62,122 nucleotides of DNA from Okeania sp. KiyG1 (GCF_014132355.1 NZ_BLZO01000026.1:1-62122); one strand, 5' to 3'; counted from the stretch's first letter, positions 29,163-39,733 are shown. Notes: generated by a model not told the origin, from the sequence alone. Made by a program: numbers and translations.

Positions 29163-32100
29163 ATGAAATCTGTAATAAATAAGCGAAATCCTTATATTAT
29201 TGGTCGTTCTATTGATGAACCAGAATTGTTTTTCGGCCGAGAAAGTCTGTTTCGTTTTATTGAAGATAATTTGACTAATAATCAACAAGTTATTCTGCTG
29301 CATGGTCAAAGACGTATTGGTAAATCTTCTGTACTACAGCAAATTTGTCAACAGGTAAACTTGGATAATAAATTTGTTTTTGTCCTGTCAGATTTTCAAG
29401 ATAAAAGCCAATGGTCTTTCCATGAAATTATCCATAAACTTGCTGAAGAAATTTTTGAGCATCTGGGAATATCTACAAATTATTTAGCTTCAATTCAAGA
29501 TTTAGAAAAAGACGCAGATAAATTCAGTCAATTATTAAATCCGATATTCCAGAAGTTGGGTAATAGAAATTTAGTATTATTATTGGATGAATTCGATGTG
29601 TTAAACAGTGAGAATAATGACTCAGGATTTGAAGATTTCTTTCGATACTTAAGGCAAATTGTATCTCAGGAGAAGCAACTTTTTATTATTCCAGTTGTGG
29701 GAAGGCGACTAAGTGATATGCCGAAGCTACTGAAATTGTTTAAGGGTGCCCCTCATCTGGGAATAGGATTGCTAGACATATTCAGTACCCAAAGGTTGAT
29801 TACAAAACCTGTGCGAGGATTTCTGCAATACAATGATAGAGCAATAAACGAAATTATCAGACTTTCAGCAGGCCATCCCTACTTTACACAAGCTATATGC
29901 TACGCTCTGTTTGCGCAAGCACGGGAAAAGGAAAAAGGTGAGATTTTAGTGAGTGATTTAGGCAGAGTTATAGACAATGCTATGGAGTTGAGTGAAGCAG
30001 GGCTAGTTTGGTTTCGGGAAGGATTACTGATTCCAGAAAGAGTAGTATTCTCAGCAGCAGCAGTAGCTCAAGAGAAAGTTACGCAAAAAATGTCATCCCC
30101 AGAAGACCCTCTAAAGCTGCTAACAAGTATTGGAGTTAATATAGAGCAATTATGTCAAGCACAACAAAATTTGATTGACAATGATTTTTTAGATGCAGAT
30201 GGTCATAGAGTTACAATTGAGTTTGTTCGTCGCTGGTTGGTCAAATATTACCCGCTACAGTCAGAGATATGGGAACTTGAGAAACTCGATCCAGAAGCTA
30301 ATGATTACTATGAAAAAGCTAATATATGGAGGAACCGAGGGAATATAGATGATGAGTTATACCACTATCGTAAAGCTCTGGAACTTAATCCTAACCATTT
30401 TAGTGCTTTATTCCGCTTGGCTGAAGCATATCGAAAAAATCAAAAATTTCAGGAATCATTAGAACTGTACGATCGAGCTTACAGAATTAATCCACAACGT
30501 GCGAAAGAGGGATACATAGAATCATTGCTTGGTTATGGCGATCATTTTTTCCAAAACTATCGTTTACTTGAGAGAAATTTCAGCTTAGTTAAAAGGCTCT
30601 ATGAAAAAGTATTAGAAATTGAGCCTAAGAATACAGAAGTTCTAGAGAAACTTGAACTCCTGAAAACTAAGGGAAAATATATAAGTATTCCAGTTTATCA
30701 CGGTAAAAAGCTGGAGCAAATTCCAATTCGTTTGGTGATTTTAACAGCAGTTTTTGCAGTTCCTATGCTAATTGGAATAGGAATATTTTTGGGATTAAAA
30801 CTTCAAGCATTTCCAGATTATCCAACCGGAAAATTAGACTTAGATAAGCAAATAAGAGAAAGATTTAGCAGTGGGGAGCAAACACTATTTGATCTGGCTA
30901 ATAACGAAGTTTATAATGCTCAATTTTTAAGTTGTAATCAACACTTTAAAAAGAAGAATTACGATGAAGCAGCTAATTGTTTTCAAGAACTTGTCAATGC
31001 TAATCGTAACGAACCAGAACCATTGATTTACTATAACAATTCTCTGGCTCGTATGGAGCATAAGCCTGATAATCCTCTGACAATAGCTGTAGTTGTACCA
31101 GTGCTTCAGAATAGTCAAAGAGCTAAAGCAATTTTGCGAGGCGTTGCTCAGGCACAAAATGAATATAACCAAAATAAATACCAAAATAACTACTTCTCAT
31201 CAAATATGAGGTTACTGGAAATTGTTATTGCCAATGATAGTAATGATAAAAAAGTTTCTCCCAAAGTAGCTCAAGGGATAGTCATAAATCCAGACATTTT
31301 AGGAGTAATAGGGCATAATTCCAGTAATGCTACTCAGGCGGCACTAGAAGTATATGAAAAAGAAAAACTAGCAGTTATTTCTTCTACTAGCACAAGCACA
31401 GAATTGGAAAGTGACACTTTTTTTAGAACAGTGATTGATAACTCTGTACTAAGTAAAAGGTTAGCTGAATATGTCAAATCTTTACCTATAGAAAATATTG
31501 TGATTTTTTATAATAGACAAAGTTCATTTAGTAAAAGTCTAAAGGGATTTTTTGATTTTCACTTAAACAATTTGAAGCCTAGCATACAGGTTAAGAGTAT
31601 AGATTTGAAACAACCATTTTTTGATATCAATAAAGAAGTTAAAGTCGCGGCAGATAACCAAGTTAACGTTGCTATGCTCTTTTCTGATTTAAGCACAATT
31701 GATTTAGCAGTTGAGATTGCTACTGCTAATTATAAATTATCAGAAAACCGAAGATTAAAATTATTTGCTGGCGATACTCTTTATAATTGCGATACTCTAG
31801 ACAAGGGAAAGCAAGCAATTCAAGGTTTGATTTTGGCAGTACCGTGGTTTAAAGGATTACCTACAGCAAAACCATTTTTAGATCGAGCAAAAGCTCAGTG
31901 GGGAGGAGAGGTTGGTTGGCGTACTGCTACCAGTTATGATGCAACTAAGGCTTTTATTGATGCTTTATCTAATTCTGGCGATAATCCCACCAGGTCTACA
32001 GTTTTGGAAAAACTTAAAGAAGTAAATCTTCCAGCTAATGAAACCTCTGGACAAAATCTTAGATTTAATCCAAAAGGTGAACCTACTGGTCAAGCAATTC

Positions 32101-32168
32101 TTGTTGAAGTTGTTGAATCTCCAAATCCAGCTTGCTCTAATTTAGATTTTCGTCTGCTAGAAGAATAG
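29163..32168 (+). CDS. NTPase-TPR-transmembrane-periplasmic binding protein fusion
   Basis: 1001 residues. The cytoplasmic part is an ATPase_2-type module ('FFGRESLF', Walker A 'GQRRIGKSS' about 47-55, Walker B 'LVLLLDEFDVL', 'AGHPYFTQAICYA') followed by TPR units (about 390-500, 'LNPNHFSALFRLAEAYRKN'). One hydrophobic helix lies near 523-545 ('LVILTAVFAVPMLIGIGIF'). Beyond it come a TPR-like segment and a type-1 periplasmic-binding-fold receptor of the Peripla_BP_6 class (about 640-1000: 'LTIAVVVPVLQNSQRAKAIL', 'GVIGHNSSNATQAALEVY', 'LAVISSTSTST', 'TSYDATKAFIDAL'). That fold binds amino acids, amides or urea in ABC importers; here it is tethered to an ATPase switch rather than a permease. 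Inference: a transmembrane receptor that signals ligand binding to a STAND-like ATPase. Confidence 0.85.
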   Translation: MKSVINKRNPYIIGRSIDEPELFFGRESLFRFIEDNLTNNQQVILLHGQRRIGKSSVLQQICQQVNLDNKFVFVLSDFQDKSQWSFHEIIHKLAEEIFEHLGISTNYLASIQDLEKDADKFSQLLNPIFQKLGNRNLVLLLDEFDVLNSENNDSGFEDFFRYLRQIVSQEKQLFIIPVVGRRLSDMPKLLKLFKGAPHLGIGLLDIFSTQRLITKPVRGFLQYNDRAINEIIRLSAGHPYFTQAICYALFAQAREKEKGEILVSDLGRVIDNAMELSEAGLVWFREGLLIPERVVFSAAAVAQEKVTQKMSSPEDPLKLLTSIGVNIEQLCQAQQNLIDNDFLDADGHRVTIEFVRRWLVKYYPLQSEIWELEKLDPEANDYYEKANIWRNRGNIDDELYHYRKALELNPNHFSALFRLAEAYRKNQKFQESLELYDRAYRINPQRAKEGYIESLLGYGDHFFQNYRLLERNFSLVKRLYEKVLEIEPKNTEVLEKLELLKTKGKYISIPVYHGKKLEQIPIRLVILTAVFAVPMLIGIGIFLGLKLQAFPDYPTGKLDLDKQIRERFSSGEQTLFDLANNEVYNAQFLSCNQHFKKKNYDEAANCFQELVNANRNEPEPLIYYNNSLARMEHKPDNPLTIAVVVPVLQNSQRAKAILRGVAQAQNEYNQNKYQNNYFSSNMRLLEIVIANDSNDKKVSPKVAQGIVINPDILGVIGHNSSNATQAALEVYEKEKLAVISSTSTSTELESDTFFRTVIDNSVLSKRLAEYVKSLPIENIVIFYNRQSSFSKSLKGFFDFHLNNLKPSIQVKSIDLKQPFFDINKEVKVAADNQVNVAMLFSDLSTIDLAVEIATANYKLSENRRLKLFAGDTLYNCDTLDKGKQAIQGLILAVPWFKGLPTAKPFLDRAKAQWGGEVGWRTATSYDATKAFIDALSNSGDNPTRSTVLEKLKEVNLPANETSGQNLRFNPKGEPTGQAILVEVVESPNPACSNLDFRLLEE

Positions 32169-32212
32169 TATATTGATAATTTCTGTGGGATAATTGATTT
32201 GATTTTTTTTTA

Positions 32213-34023
32213 TTGGAAAAGGTAAATATTAAATTGGCAATTATAATTAACACTATAAAAACTCTAAAAACAAATAAATTCAACTATTTCCTACTAAGCA
32301 TCTCCATTTTAATAGGTACTATTCTCCGCTACAATTTTTGGGCAGACAAACCTGCTGACTCCATAGAAATATCCACTTTAGGTTACAGTCTCGGTCATAA
32401 CTTTCTTGACATCCCCCTAGATAAAGTCATCACTTGGCAACAACTCCTCTCACCCCTGCGCTTCGACGCAACAATTCCCTACAGCGATGTCATTCACAAC
32501 CTAATGACTGAAAGCACTCATCCCCCTCTATATTTTCTGCTGACTCATTTTTGGCTAAAAATATTTACCCAAGATGGAGAAATAGTATCATTAGTAGTAG
32601 GGCGATCGCTCAGTGCTTTGTTTGGTGTATTAGCTATTCCGGCAATATTTGCCCTTGGTTGTTTTGCCTTTCGTTCTCAGATAGTGGGGCAAATAGCTGC
32701 TGCACTGATGGCGGTATCTCCCTACGGCATTTATATTGCTCAAGAAGCTCGTCATTATACCCTAACTATTCTCTGGATAATGATTTCTCTAGCTTTTCTC
32801 ATTCAAGCAATACGTTGTATTCAGCAGCAAAAAAAATTACCTTTATGGTTAGGAGGTTTCTGGATAATAATTAATAGTTTAGGCATTGCCACCCACTACT
32901 TTTTTGCATTAACCCTCGCTGCGGAAGGTTTAGTTATGGGTTGGTTTTTGCTCAGGGATATCAAACAATTTTCTCAACGTTATTGGTGTCACATTTATAT
33001 AGTTGGGTTGGGGAGTTTGGTAGGTTGTTTGGTGTGGTTGCCAGCAGTGACAGGTATTTCCAGCAATGACTTGACGAGTTGGATCGATACCAGTTATGAC
33101 CTAGATGAAATATGGCAACCTATTTTGCGTTTATTTGTCTGGGGAATAACAATGATATTTATGTTGCCAGTGGAGGGAACAAATACTTTTATTAGCATCC
33201 TTTCTGGCGTAACAATGTTGTTAGTTTTAGTCTGGATTTTTCCTGGTTTATGGAGGGGATGGAAAAGAGCGTTCGCGGAGCGTGGCGTCAGCTATATCGC
33301 TTCTCCATTAGCAGGTCTTTCTATTCAGATATTAGGAGCATTTTTAGGGTTTGCCATCCTCCTATTTTTATTTGTAATTTATGGTTTAGGAAAAGACATA
33401 TCTTTAGTTGCTCGTTATGGCTTTGTTTATTTTCCTGTAGTTTTATTGTTGTTGGCTTCAAGTATGGCTAGTTGTTGGCAAAATAATATTGAGGATAAAA
33501 AAACAAGAAGCAAATTGTTTAAAAATATTCCTAATTTTTTCAGAGCAACAGGCAAAAAAGTAGTTGTCATAATATTAGTAATGGGATTATGTGGAGCCTT
33601 AAGTGTAGTTACAAATTATGCTTATCAAAAATCACGACGAGCCGATTTATTAGCCCAAGTCATTCAAACCAAATCTCAAGCTCCAATATTGATTGCTATG
33701 AGTTATAAAACTCACTCAGAAATTCGTGCTTTAATGGCTATTGGTTTATATTTTCAAAGTTTGGAAAAAAGACTAATTTATCAACAGAAACATTAGAATT
33801 TATTCTGGCAAAAAAACAAGAAAATTCAGCATTATTACCAGATTCAACAATTGCTAAAATCTTGACAGAAAAAACCAGACCTCTAGACTTATGGACAGTG
33901 AATTTAGAAGTAAATGAAAATGATTTAGAGAAATTCAACTGTTGGGAAAATCCCGATAATTTACCAAAAGTTAATTATAGTTATGAACTATATAATTGTA
34001 GTTCAACAATGAATAATGAATAA
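32213..34023 (+). CDS. GT39-like multispan glycosyltransferase (frameshift near 33768)
   Basis: About 12 hydrophobic segments follow an N-terminal 'IGTILRYNF' helix. An acidic, His-containing first loop ('MTESTHPPLYFLLTHFWLKI') and 'SPYGIYIAQEARHYTLTIL' are hallmarks of PMT_2/GT39-like enzymes that use polyprenyl-phosphate sugars on the outer face of the membrane. A six-A run at 33765-33770 is one A short. Restoring it continues as TNLSTETLEFILAKKQENSA and ends at 34023 (about 603 aa), a soluble tail common in the cyanobacterial members. No ATG is available; TTG 32213 is the earliest in-frame start after a TGA. Substrate unknown. It is 44 bp behind the receptor gene, so it may be co-transcribed. 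Confidence 0.75.
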
Positions 34024-34422
34024 TGAATAATGAATAATTACCTCTCCTTGAAAGAAGAGGATTGACAAATTCATGAAAATTTTTCTTCTCTTGGTCGATT
34101 GGATATGGCGAGGAGACCCGCTCTTATCAGAGCCGCTGCGAATTGCGCCATCCCATCCTACGGAATGCTCCGCAAACGACCGCTTATTATCCCCTTAAAA
34201 GGGGAGGCTTTAAACCACAATTTTTCGGTAAAATAAGAAAGGCAGAAGGCAGAGTGCAGAGTGCAGAGGGCAGAGGGCAGAAGACAGAAGGGGAGAGGTT
34301 TTAGAGCTACTTTACTTTTTGTTAAATACTGAGTTTTTTTCGTCTCAACCAAATGAAACATTATTGACTAAATTGATGAATTGTGATATGGATGAATAAT
34401 ATAAATAAGTAGCGATCGCTAA
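34024..34422. other. Gene-free stretch with TTACCGAA-type palindromic element
   Basis: 34035-34240 is the inverse of the element at 56775-57045 (TAATTACCTCTCCTTGAAAG ... CCACAATTTTTCGGTAAA) and includes GGTCGATTGGATATGGCGAG. It is followed by heptamer-like GGCAGAG repeats (34240-34290). No coding sequence. Confidence 0.5.
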
Positions 34423-34742
34423 AATGCGTATTATCAGTCGGAGGATGCTGAGAATATACTGGGAAAAACATTCTAATGCTAAACCTGGACTTTTACTATG
34501 ATATAATAGAGTATAATAGAGTATCAGATGCAGAGTTTCAAAATTTTAATGATTTACGGCAAATCTTTCCTTCAGCAGACTTAGTTGGCAATTTTACCGT
34601 CTTCAACATTGGAGGAAATAATTATCGACTCATCACTTACATTGATTACGAATACAAAATAATTTTTATCCGCGCCGTACTAACGCACTCCGAATACGAT
34701 CAGGAAAATTGGAAAAATGACGACTGGTTTCAAAACTCCTAA
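34423..34742 (+). pseudogene. higB: HigB-type RNase toxin with 10-bp duplication near the N-terminus
   Basis: ATG 34423 gives MRIISRRMLRIYWEKHSNAK-PGLLL, the normal HigB start, then TGA. The sequence TATAATAGAG is tandemly duplicated at about 34501-34520, throwing the rest out of frame. The conserved body FNDLRQIFPSADLVGNFTVF, NIGGNNYRLIT and 'VLTHSEYDQENW' is intact. It can also be read from ATG 34476 with a changed N-terminus (88 aa). Removing one 10-bp copy leaves a single TGA where HigB has Trp. The toxin is therefore probably inactive or altered. It overlaps higA by 26 bases. Confidence 0.75.
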
Positions 34743-35130
34743 CAATTATTATATAGACTTAATTACCACATTTCCCCCTCGCCCCATAACTAATGAAACT
34801 GAATTAATTGCTACTCAAAATCGGATTAATTCTATTTTAGACAAAGGTTCCCTGACAAAAGACGACCGCGACTATCTAAAAATTTTAGGAATGTTAGTCT
34901 ATGAATATGAAGAAGAACACGAAGAAATTCCTACTATTTGTGGTGTCGAACTCCTGAAAGCTTTATTAGAAGAATCTCAACTTTCTCCTCAAGATTTAGT
35001 TCCTATTTTAGGCAATGAATTTATCGTATTAGAAGTATTGAATGGTAAATGTCAACTTTCAGAACATCAAATTCAAGAACTAGCTAATTTCTTCCAGATT
35101 TCTCCATCTTTATTGACAAATATTGCCTAA
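34717..35130 (+). CDS. higA: HigA-type antitoxin with HTH domain
   Basis: 137 residues. The N-terminal half has the family pattern 'ELIATQNRINSILDKGSLT', 'DDRDYLKILGMLVYEYEEEH' and acidic 'EEIPTICGVELL'. The C-terminal half is an XRE-type helix-turn-helix ('SQLSPQDLVPILGNEFIVLE', 'LSEHQIQELANFFQISPSLL'). It neutralises HigB and represses the operon in characterised systems. The start at 34717 lies inside higB, as usual for higBA. The antitoxin appears intact although its toxin is damaged, a common end state of TA decay. Confidence 0.85.
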   Translation: MTTGFKTPNNYYIDLITTFPPRPITNETELIATQNRINSILDKGSLTKDDRDYLKILGMLVYEYEEEHEEIPTICGVELLKALLEESQLSPQDLVPILGNEFIVLEVLNGKCQLSEHQIQELANFFQISPSLLTNIA

Positions 35131-35199
35131 GTCCTGAAATCTATAAAGTTACAATACTGTAGGTTGGGTTAAGCGCACTTGGCAACCCAACAGATACCT

Positions 35200-35440
35200 A
35201 GGGTTTGCTGATTAAATCTAAAAGCACTGATATATAAAAGTTTTAGCCTTTTTGGAGCGAAAAAAAGTGCCAACTTTTCAGCTTGAGTTACCAAAAAGTT
35301 AAGACAAAAGACAGACAAGCACAGAAAGATACAGGCACAATTATTCCTCTCTACTTTCTCTTTCTCCCCACCCTCCCCACACTTCCCACACTTCCCACAC
35401 TTTCCACACTCCCCACACTCTGCTTTTTTCAGCAAGCCGT
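35200..35440. mobile_element. Element with AGGGTTTGCTGA inverted ends
   Basis: Begins AGGGTTTGCTGATTAAATCT and ends TTTTTCAGCAAGCCGT. It matches the ends of 61882-62070 and a right-end fragment at 47041-47066. The interior has a polypyrimidine tract of CCACACTTCC-type heptamers. It is preceded by a partial GTAGGTTGGGTT repeat (35159-35195). Confidence 0.6.
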
Positions 35441-35469
35441 AATTTATAAACATTCAACCAGACATGATA

Positions 35470-36069
35470 TTACTCTATTTCTGTCGGTGGTATTTCTGTA
35501 TTATTTCTCTGCCTCAACTTTCGATGCAAAGTTTTGACCCCTGATAATAATAACCCAATTACTACAAATACAAGGAAAGCTGCGAACACTGGTACAGAAA
35601 TCGCCAAAATTGACAACACCGAGGAACTTAATAACTCCATAGTGGAAACTCCAGGATTTGCAAATCCTCCGGTGAGACTTGTAGATGCTAATCTGGTAAC
35701 ATCTGTTAAACCTTGCACTGTTCCCGCAGCACCCCCTCCCACCACCGCAGCGATCGTCCACTGTAGCATTGGACTCATCTCAGTTACAAATGAACTTGTG
35801 ATGATTGTACCTGCAATGACTGCTGTTGGAGTAGCAACAATATCTAGTAGTTCATCTACCCAAGGAATATAGTAAGCTGCAACTTCTAAAAATGCACCAA
35901 CTCCGAAAGCTATTGTTGCTTGTGGGGTACCCATCCAGGCAAAATCAGAAGAAAGTTGTAAATTTCCTGACTGTGCTGCAATACTCATGACTAAAGGAGG
36001 TACAAATATCCGAAAACCACAAGCTGCACTTAAACCTACACCTAGACAAATACCTAATAAAGTTTCCAT
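35470..36069 (-). CDS. DUF4126 family membrane protein
   Basis: 199 residues with five to six hydrophobic helices. 'GICLGVGLSAACGFRIFVPP' at the N-terminus, 'AYYIPWVDELLDIVATPTAV' and 'GGGAAGTVQGLTDVTRLAST' match DUF4126. The Gly-rich helices resemble small channel or transport proteins, but no function is established for the family. Start ATG 36069 begins the conserved N-terminus directly. It stands alone, convergent with higBA across a repeat element. Confidence 0.85.
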   Translation of the reverse strand: METLLGICLGVGLSAACGFRIFVPPLVMSIAAQSGNLQLSSDFAWMGTPQATIAFGVGAFLEVAAYYIPWVDELLDIVATPTAVIAGTIITSSFVTEMSPMLQWTIAAVVGGGAAGTVQGLTDVTRLASTSLTGGFANPGVSTMELLSSSVLSILAISVPVFAAFLVFVVIGLLLSGVKTLHRKLRQRNNTEIPPTEIE

Positions 36070-36241
36070 AATTTTATTCCTAATTTTTCCTCATAAAAAC
36101 TGTTAATTTTGCTGGTGACTATTTAATAATTATTCATTACTTCAATCTTTTATCTGCCGATTGCCGATGTATAAATATATATTATCAAGATTGACAAATT
36201 ATCTTTTAATGTTAATGTTTAAAAATGGTTTTAAACTAAAT

Positions 36242-36332
36242 CAGGACTTACGCAAATTGACTGTTAAACCACCATCTGTAGGGGCGAATGGCATTCGCCC
36301 TCACTGGATTTAGTGTCTCTGCGTAAGTCCTG
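36242..36332. mobile_element. MITE of the CAGGACTTACGCA family, 91 bp
   Basis: Ends are CAGGACTTACGCA and its inverse TGCGTAAGTCCTG. It is flanked by CTAAAT at 36236-36241 and 36333-36338. The interior holds GTAGGGGCGAATGGCATTCG, the same piece found inside chlH (about 19740-19770). Confidence 0.75.
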
Positions 36333-36338
36333 CTAAAT

Positions 36339-37405
36339 AAAAATACCGCACTATTCAAGATGGTCAGGTACAGTTTTATCGCAGAAGGAAGAAGGCTATA
36401 GCATTTCTCATAAAGATGAGGTACATTTACGATCCCCCGCGCATCCCCCTTAAAAAGGGCAGGGTCTATTTATTGTCACGAGAGAAAAAAGAAGTAGGGG
36501 AGTGGGGGAGTGAGGGAGTAGGGGATGGGGGAGCATTTGTCAATTCATCGTCACGCTTAGAAAAATTGTATCCTTTGAAATTTTGAAATTTTGTGCATCT
36601 TGCTAGTGAGTTAACCAAAAATATACAGTTGTAAATATTCTAGGCGCGACAATGAATTAGCCCTGCTTTAAAAAGGGGGACCCGTGAAACCTCCCCCCTT
36701 TTTCAGCGGTTCCCCCCTTATTAAGCTATCCCTTACCCATAACTCCTGAAACCCTTGTGGGAGGGTGGGGAGGATGGGGAGGATGGGGAGGATGGGGAGG
36801 AGCGGGAGGAAGAATCTTGTCTACAGTTATCAAAAAAACGTATTTTTCAATACATTTTTCTCCCGAAAAAGACGAACTAAGACTTACCCATAACTTGTCA
36901 ATTTAGTCAAGTTTTATGTTAAGAAATATGTGGGTAAAGCATAGCCCAGGAGGGGAGGGGAAGTAGGGGATTTGAGCTTCTCTCCAAAAATATTGCGCCT
37001 TAAAAGGCGGGGTTGCGCGACCCATATTATCTTGATAAAGATAATATTAAGAATTTAAAAATAAAAATTGACATAAAAAAATAAATATGGTATAAAATAC
37101 TTTATAAATTCATCAAGCTCTTTGATGATAGTGATAGGCATGATTAAGCGCGATCGCTAATTGTCTTAGATCGGGCAAAAGTTTTGCTTGACGCAGTTCC
37201 GACCATAGGAGGCTAACTGATAACTGAAATGACTTGAATCTTTGAATAACTAGAGAAAAATAAACAATCATTCTCAAAAACTACAACTATATAATTAGAA
37301 AACACAAAAAAATGTTTCTTATAAATTTAGCAAACTCAAAAAAATAGAAATAATAACGCTTTTAATCGCAATATATTAAAGACTCAACATATTAGCGTAA
37401 ATTAA
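36339..37405. other. Gene-free stretch with palindromic repeats
   Basis: Contains C/G-run palindromes (36430-36460; 36665-36725), GGGGAGGAT and GGGGAGTA tracts, a GCGATCGC site near 37151 and a fragment GACGCAGTTCCGACCATAGG shared with the IS66-like elements. No ORF that I can support. Confidence 0.4.
37068..37096 (+). promoter_or_regulatory. Sigma-70-type promoter candidate
   Basis: TTGACA (37068-37073), 17 bp, TATAAA (37091-37096). A hairpin TCATCAA-GCTCT-TTGATGA follows at about 37108-37126, so the transcript would start with a stem-loop. It lies about 330 bp upstream of the sigma-factor gene and could drive it or a separate small RNA. Confidence 0.45.
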
Positions 37406-37423
37406 TTGTGGAGACAGACAATC

Positions 37424-38901
37424 GTGATAGGGCATTCATTAGAAATAGACGATCTAAAAAAAGTTAATAGCCCGAAAAAAATAGTAGCCTTGTTTAACAA
37501 ACTTGGCTATAATTTACAACTGGAAAATTTAGAGATTGAAGAACTAGAGTTACCCGTTTCTTACAGTGCATCTATTGATAATCTTTACAGAATTAATAGC
37601 AATGAAGAAGATAATTTAGAAATATTTTTGTTTGAATTGCTACAAAAAGAATTTAAAACACACCGTAGACTTCAAGACAAAATAATAACTATTTCCCAAA
37701 ATCTTCCTCAAAGCAAAAAAAAAAATTACTAATTTGTACAAACAACTACCATCAGTTAGTAATAGTTGCTCTTCAGACAATCAAAAATATAAATATCAAA
37801 ATTAAATGGTGGTTAATTGACTGTAAAAATCCTACTTATTATGATACTTACTGGCTAGAAAATATAACCATAAATAATTGGGAATATACAGAAGAATTTA
37901 TAAATAAAGAGCCTACTAAAAGTAGCTACGACCAAGATATAGAACCACCAACCGCAACATTTACTCAAGACTCCATTCAACTTTATCACAAAGAAATTAA
38001 TAAAATACCTCGCTTGCGTCCTGAGGAAGAAATTAGTTTAGCTCATCAAATTGATGAATTATTAGCTTTAGAACAAATTCGTGAAAATTTAGAGAAAAAA
38101 CTCCAGCGATCGCCTAATGAAACAGAATGGGCGACAGCTGTCAAAATGAGTATACCAGAATTGCGCGACCGCCTCCAACAAGGTAGACAAGCCAAAAATC
38201 AAATGGTGACAGCTAACCTGCGACTGGTGACATCAATTGCCAAACGATATCAAAACCGTGGACTAGACTTCCAAGATTTAATTCAAGAAGGTAGTTTAGG
38301 ATTAATTCGTGCTACAGAAAAATTTGACCATACAAAAGGCTATAAATTTTCTACTTATGGTATTTGGTGGATTAGACAAGCTATTACTAGAGCTATTTGT
38401 GACTATTCTCGCATCATTCGCTTGCCAGTTTATCTCTATGAAACCATTTCCCAAATTAAAAAAACAGTTAGACAGATGTCAATGGAACGTTCTCTGTTAA
38501 CTGCAGAAGAAGTCGCTACACGCATGGAAATGACAACAGAGAAATTACGATTTATTGTAGAATGCGCTCAAGAAACGTTATCTTTAGATAACCCTATAGA
38601 CAAAGGAGAAAATACCATCTATCAGGAAGCGATCGAGTTTGATGGGGAAACACCAGCAAAATATGTCTTTGAAAATTGCCTACAAGAAGACGTAGAAACT
38701 GTTCTCAACACTTTAACTGAACGGGAAAGAAATGTGTTACGAATGCGATTTGGTTTGGATGATGGTCAAGAAAAAACCCTGAAGGACATTGGCGATACTT
38801 TTAATTTAACGAGAGAAAGAATTAGACAAATAGAGGCAAAGGCATTAAAAAAGTTGGAAGACCCAAAACGTAATCGTATTTTGAGGGAATATCTTCGTTA
38901 G
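37424..38901 (+). CDS. RpoD-like sigma factor with N-terminal extension (A-run frameshift at ~37720)
   Basis: The C-terminal 300 residues are a complete group 2-like sigma-70: region 1.2 'DSIQLYHKEINKIPRLRPEE', 2.3-2.4 'YKFSTYGIWWIRQAITRAI', 4.1 'LTERERNVLRMRFGLDDGQ' and 4.2 'LKDIGDTFNLTRERIRQIEA'. Upstream, the frame stays open from 'LLICTNNYHQLVIVALQTIK'. An 11-A run at 37714-37724 separates it from a 100-residue ORF (IVALFNKLGYNLQLENLEIE...); one extra A joins them into about 492 residues. The extension (about 190 aa) reminds me of the N-terminal domain of cyanobacterial type IIG restriction-modification-like proteins, with low certainty. Start GTG 37424 has GGAGA nine bases upstream; TTG 37406 is an alternative. 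Transcriptional slippage on A11 could also restore the frame. Confidence 0.75.
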
Positions 38902-39039
38902 AAAATAATGCGCTGCCGCTACGCGGAAGTCAAAAGTCAAAAGTTAAAAGTCAAAATTATTGATTTGTAATTGTTTTAGGATTTTGTCACTGGTCAGTTA
39001 TTTCCGCCATCCTGCAACAGTAATATCATGTCCGGATGA

Positions 39040-39234
39040 TTATTTTTGCTCGGGATGGTTTATTTTATCTGTCTGAGATGACTTTGTAGTATTTTGTTCA
39101 GTTTCATTAGGTTGACTAGATTTCATTAAACCAGAACCATGCCACAGAAAACTGACAATCATTATTTTAGTTAATGCATTTAATTGCTCTAACTTTTCTT
39201 TGTTCATTGGTTGATTTATATTATTAGCTTGCAT
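39040..39234 (-). CDS. Hypothetical small protein
   Basis: 64 residues, polar with one hydrophobic patch (LTKIMIVSFLWHGSGLM). It ends next to a TATCATGTCCGG element end, so the C-terminus may be trimmed. No family recognised and no clear ribosome site. It may not be expressed. Confidence 0.3.
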   Translation of the reverse strand: MQANNINQPMNKEKLEQLNALTKIMIVSFLWHGSGLMKSSQPNETEQNTTKSSQTDKINHPEQK

Positions 39235-39733
39235 GAATTTTGAGTCGATATTTATTTTTTATAAACATTAACAAATCTTTCAACAGATATACTGATGAAT
39301 CCGGTGAGGGTAATTACTTAATTTAGAAAATTGATTATGTAGCGTTCGGCTTTACTACTTAAGCATTTCGGCGCACTTTGACATAATTAATTAAAGAAGC
39401 ACTCAGCAATCAGTAGGATAGAACTCCGTTCCGCTCCGCGGACATAAAACACGGAGCGCCGAAACATTTTTTTTGTGCCCTCATTTGCGGAGCATTCCGT
39501 CAGGAAAGGGGATTTTAACCCAAGCGCTGAATGCTAAAAGCTGATAGCTAGTTAACTACTATATTCTGCTTCAATATTAATACATAAATTTTAGGATTAG
39601 TATAAAAGTTACAATTATATTTTTCCGTATTTTTACTGAAATAACTGTGATTTATATTCTTGATTTAATGTGACTTATACTATAGATATTGTGTGATTTA
39701 AAACACAATATAAATTTTATCTAAAAGGTCATT

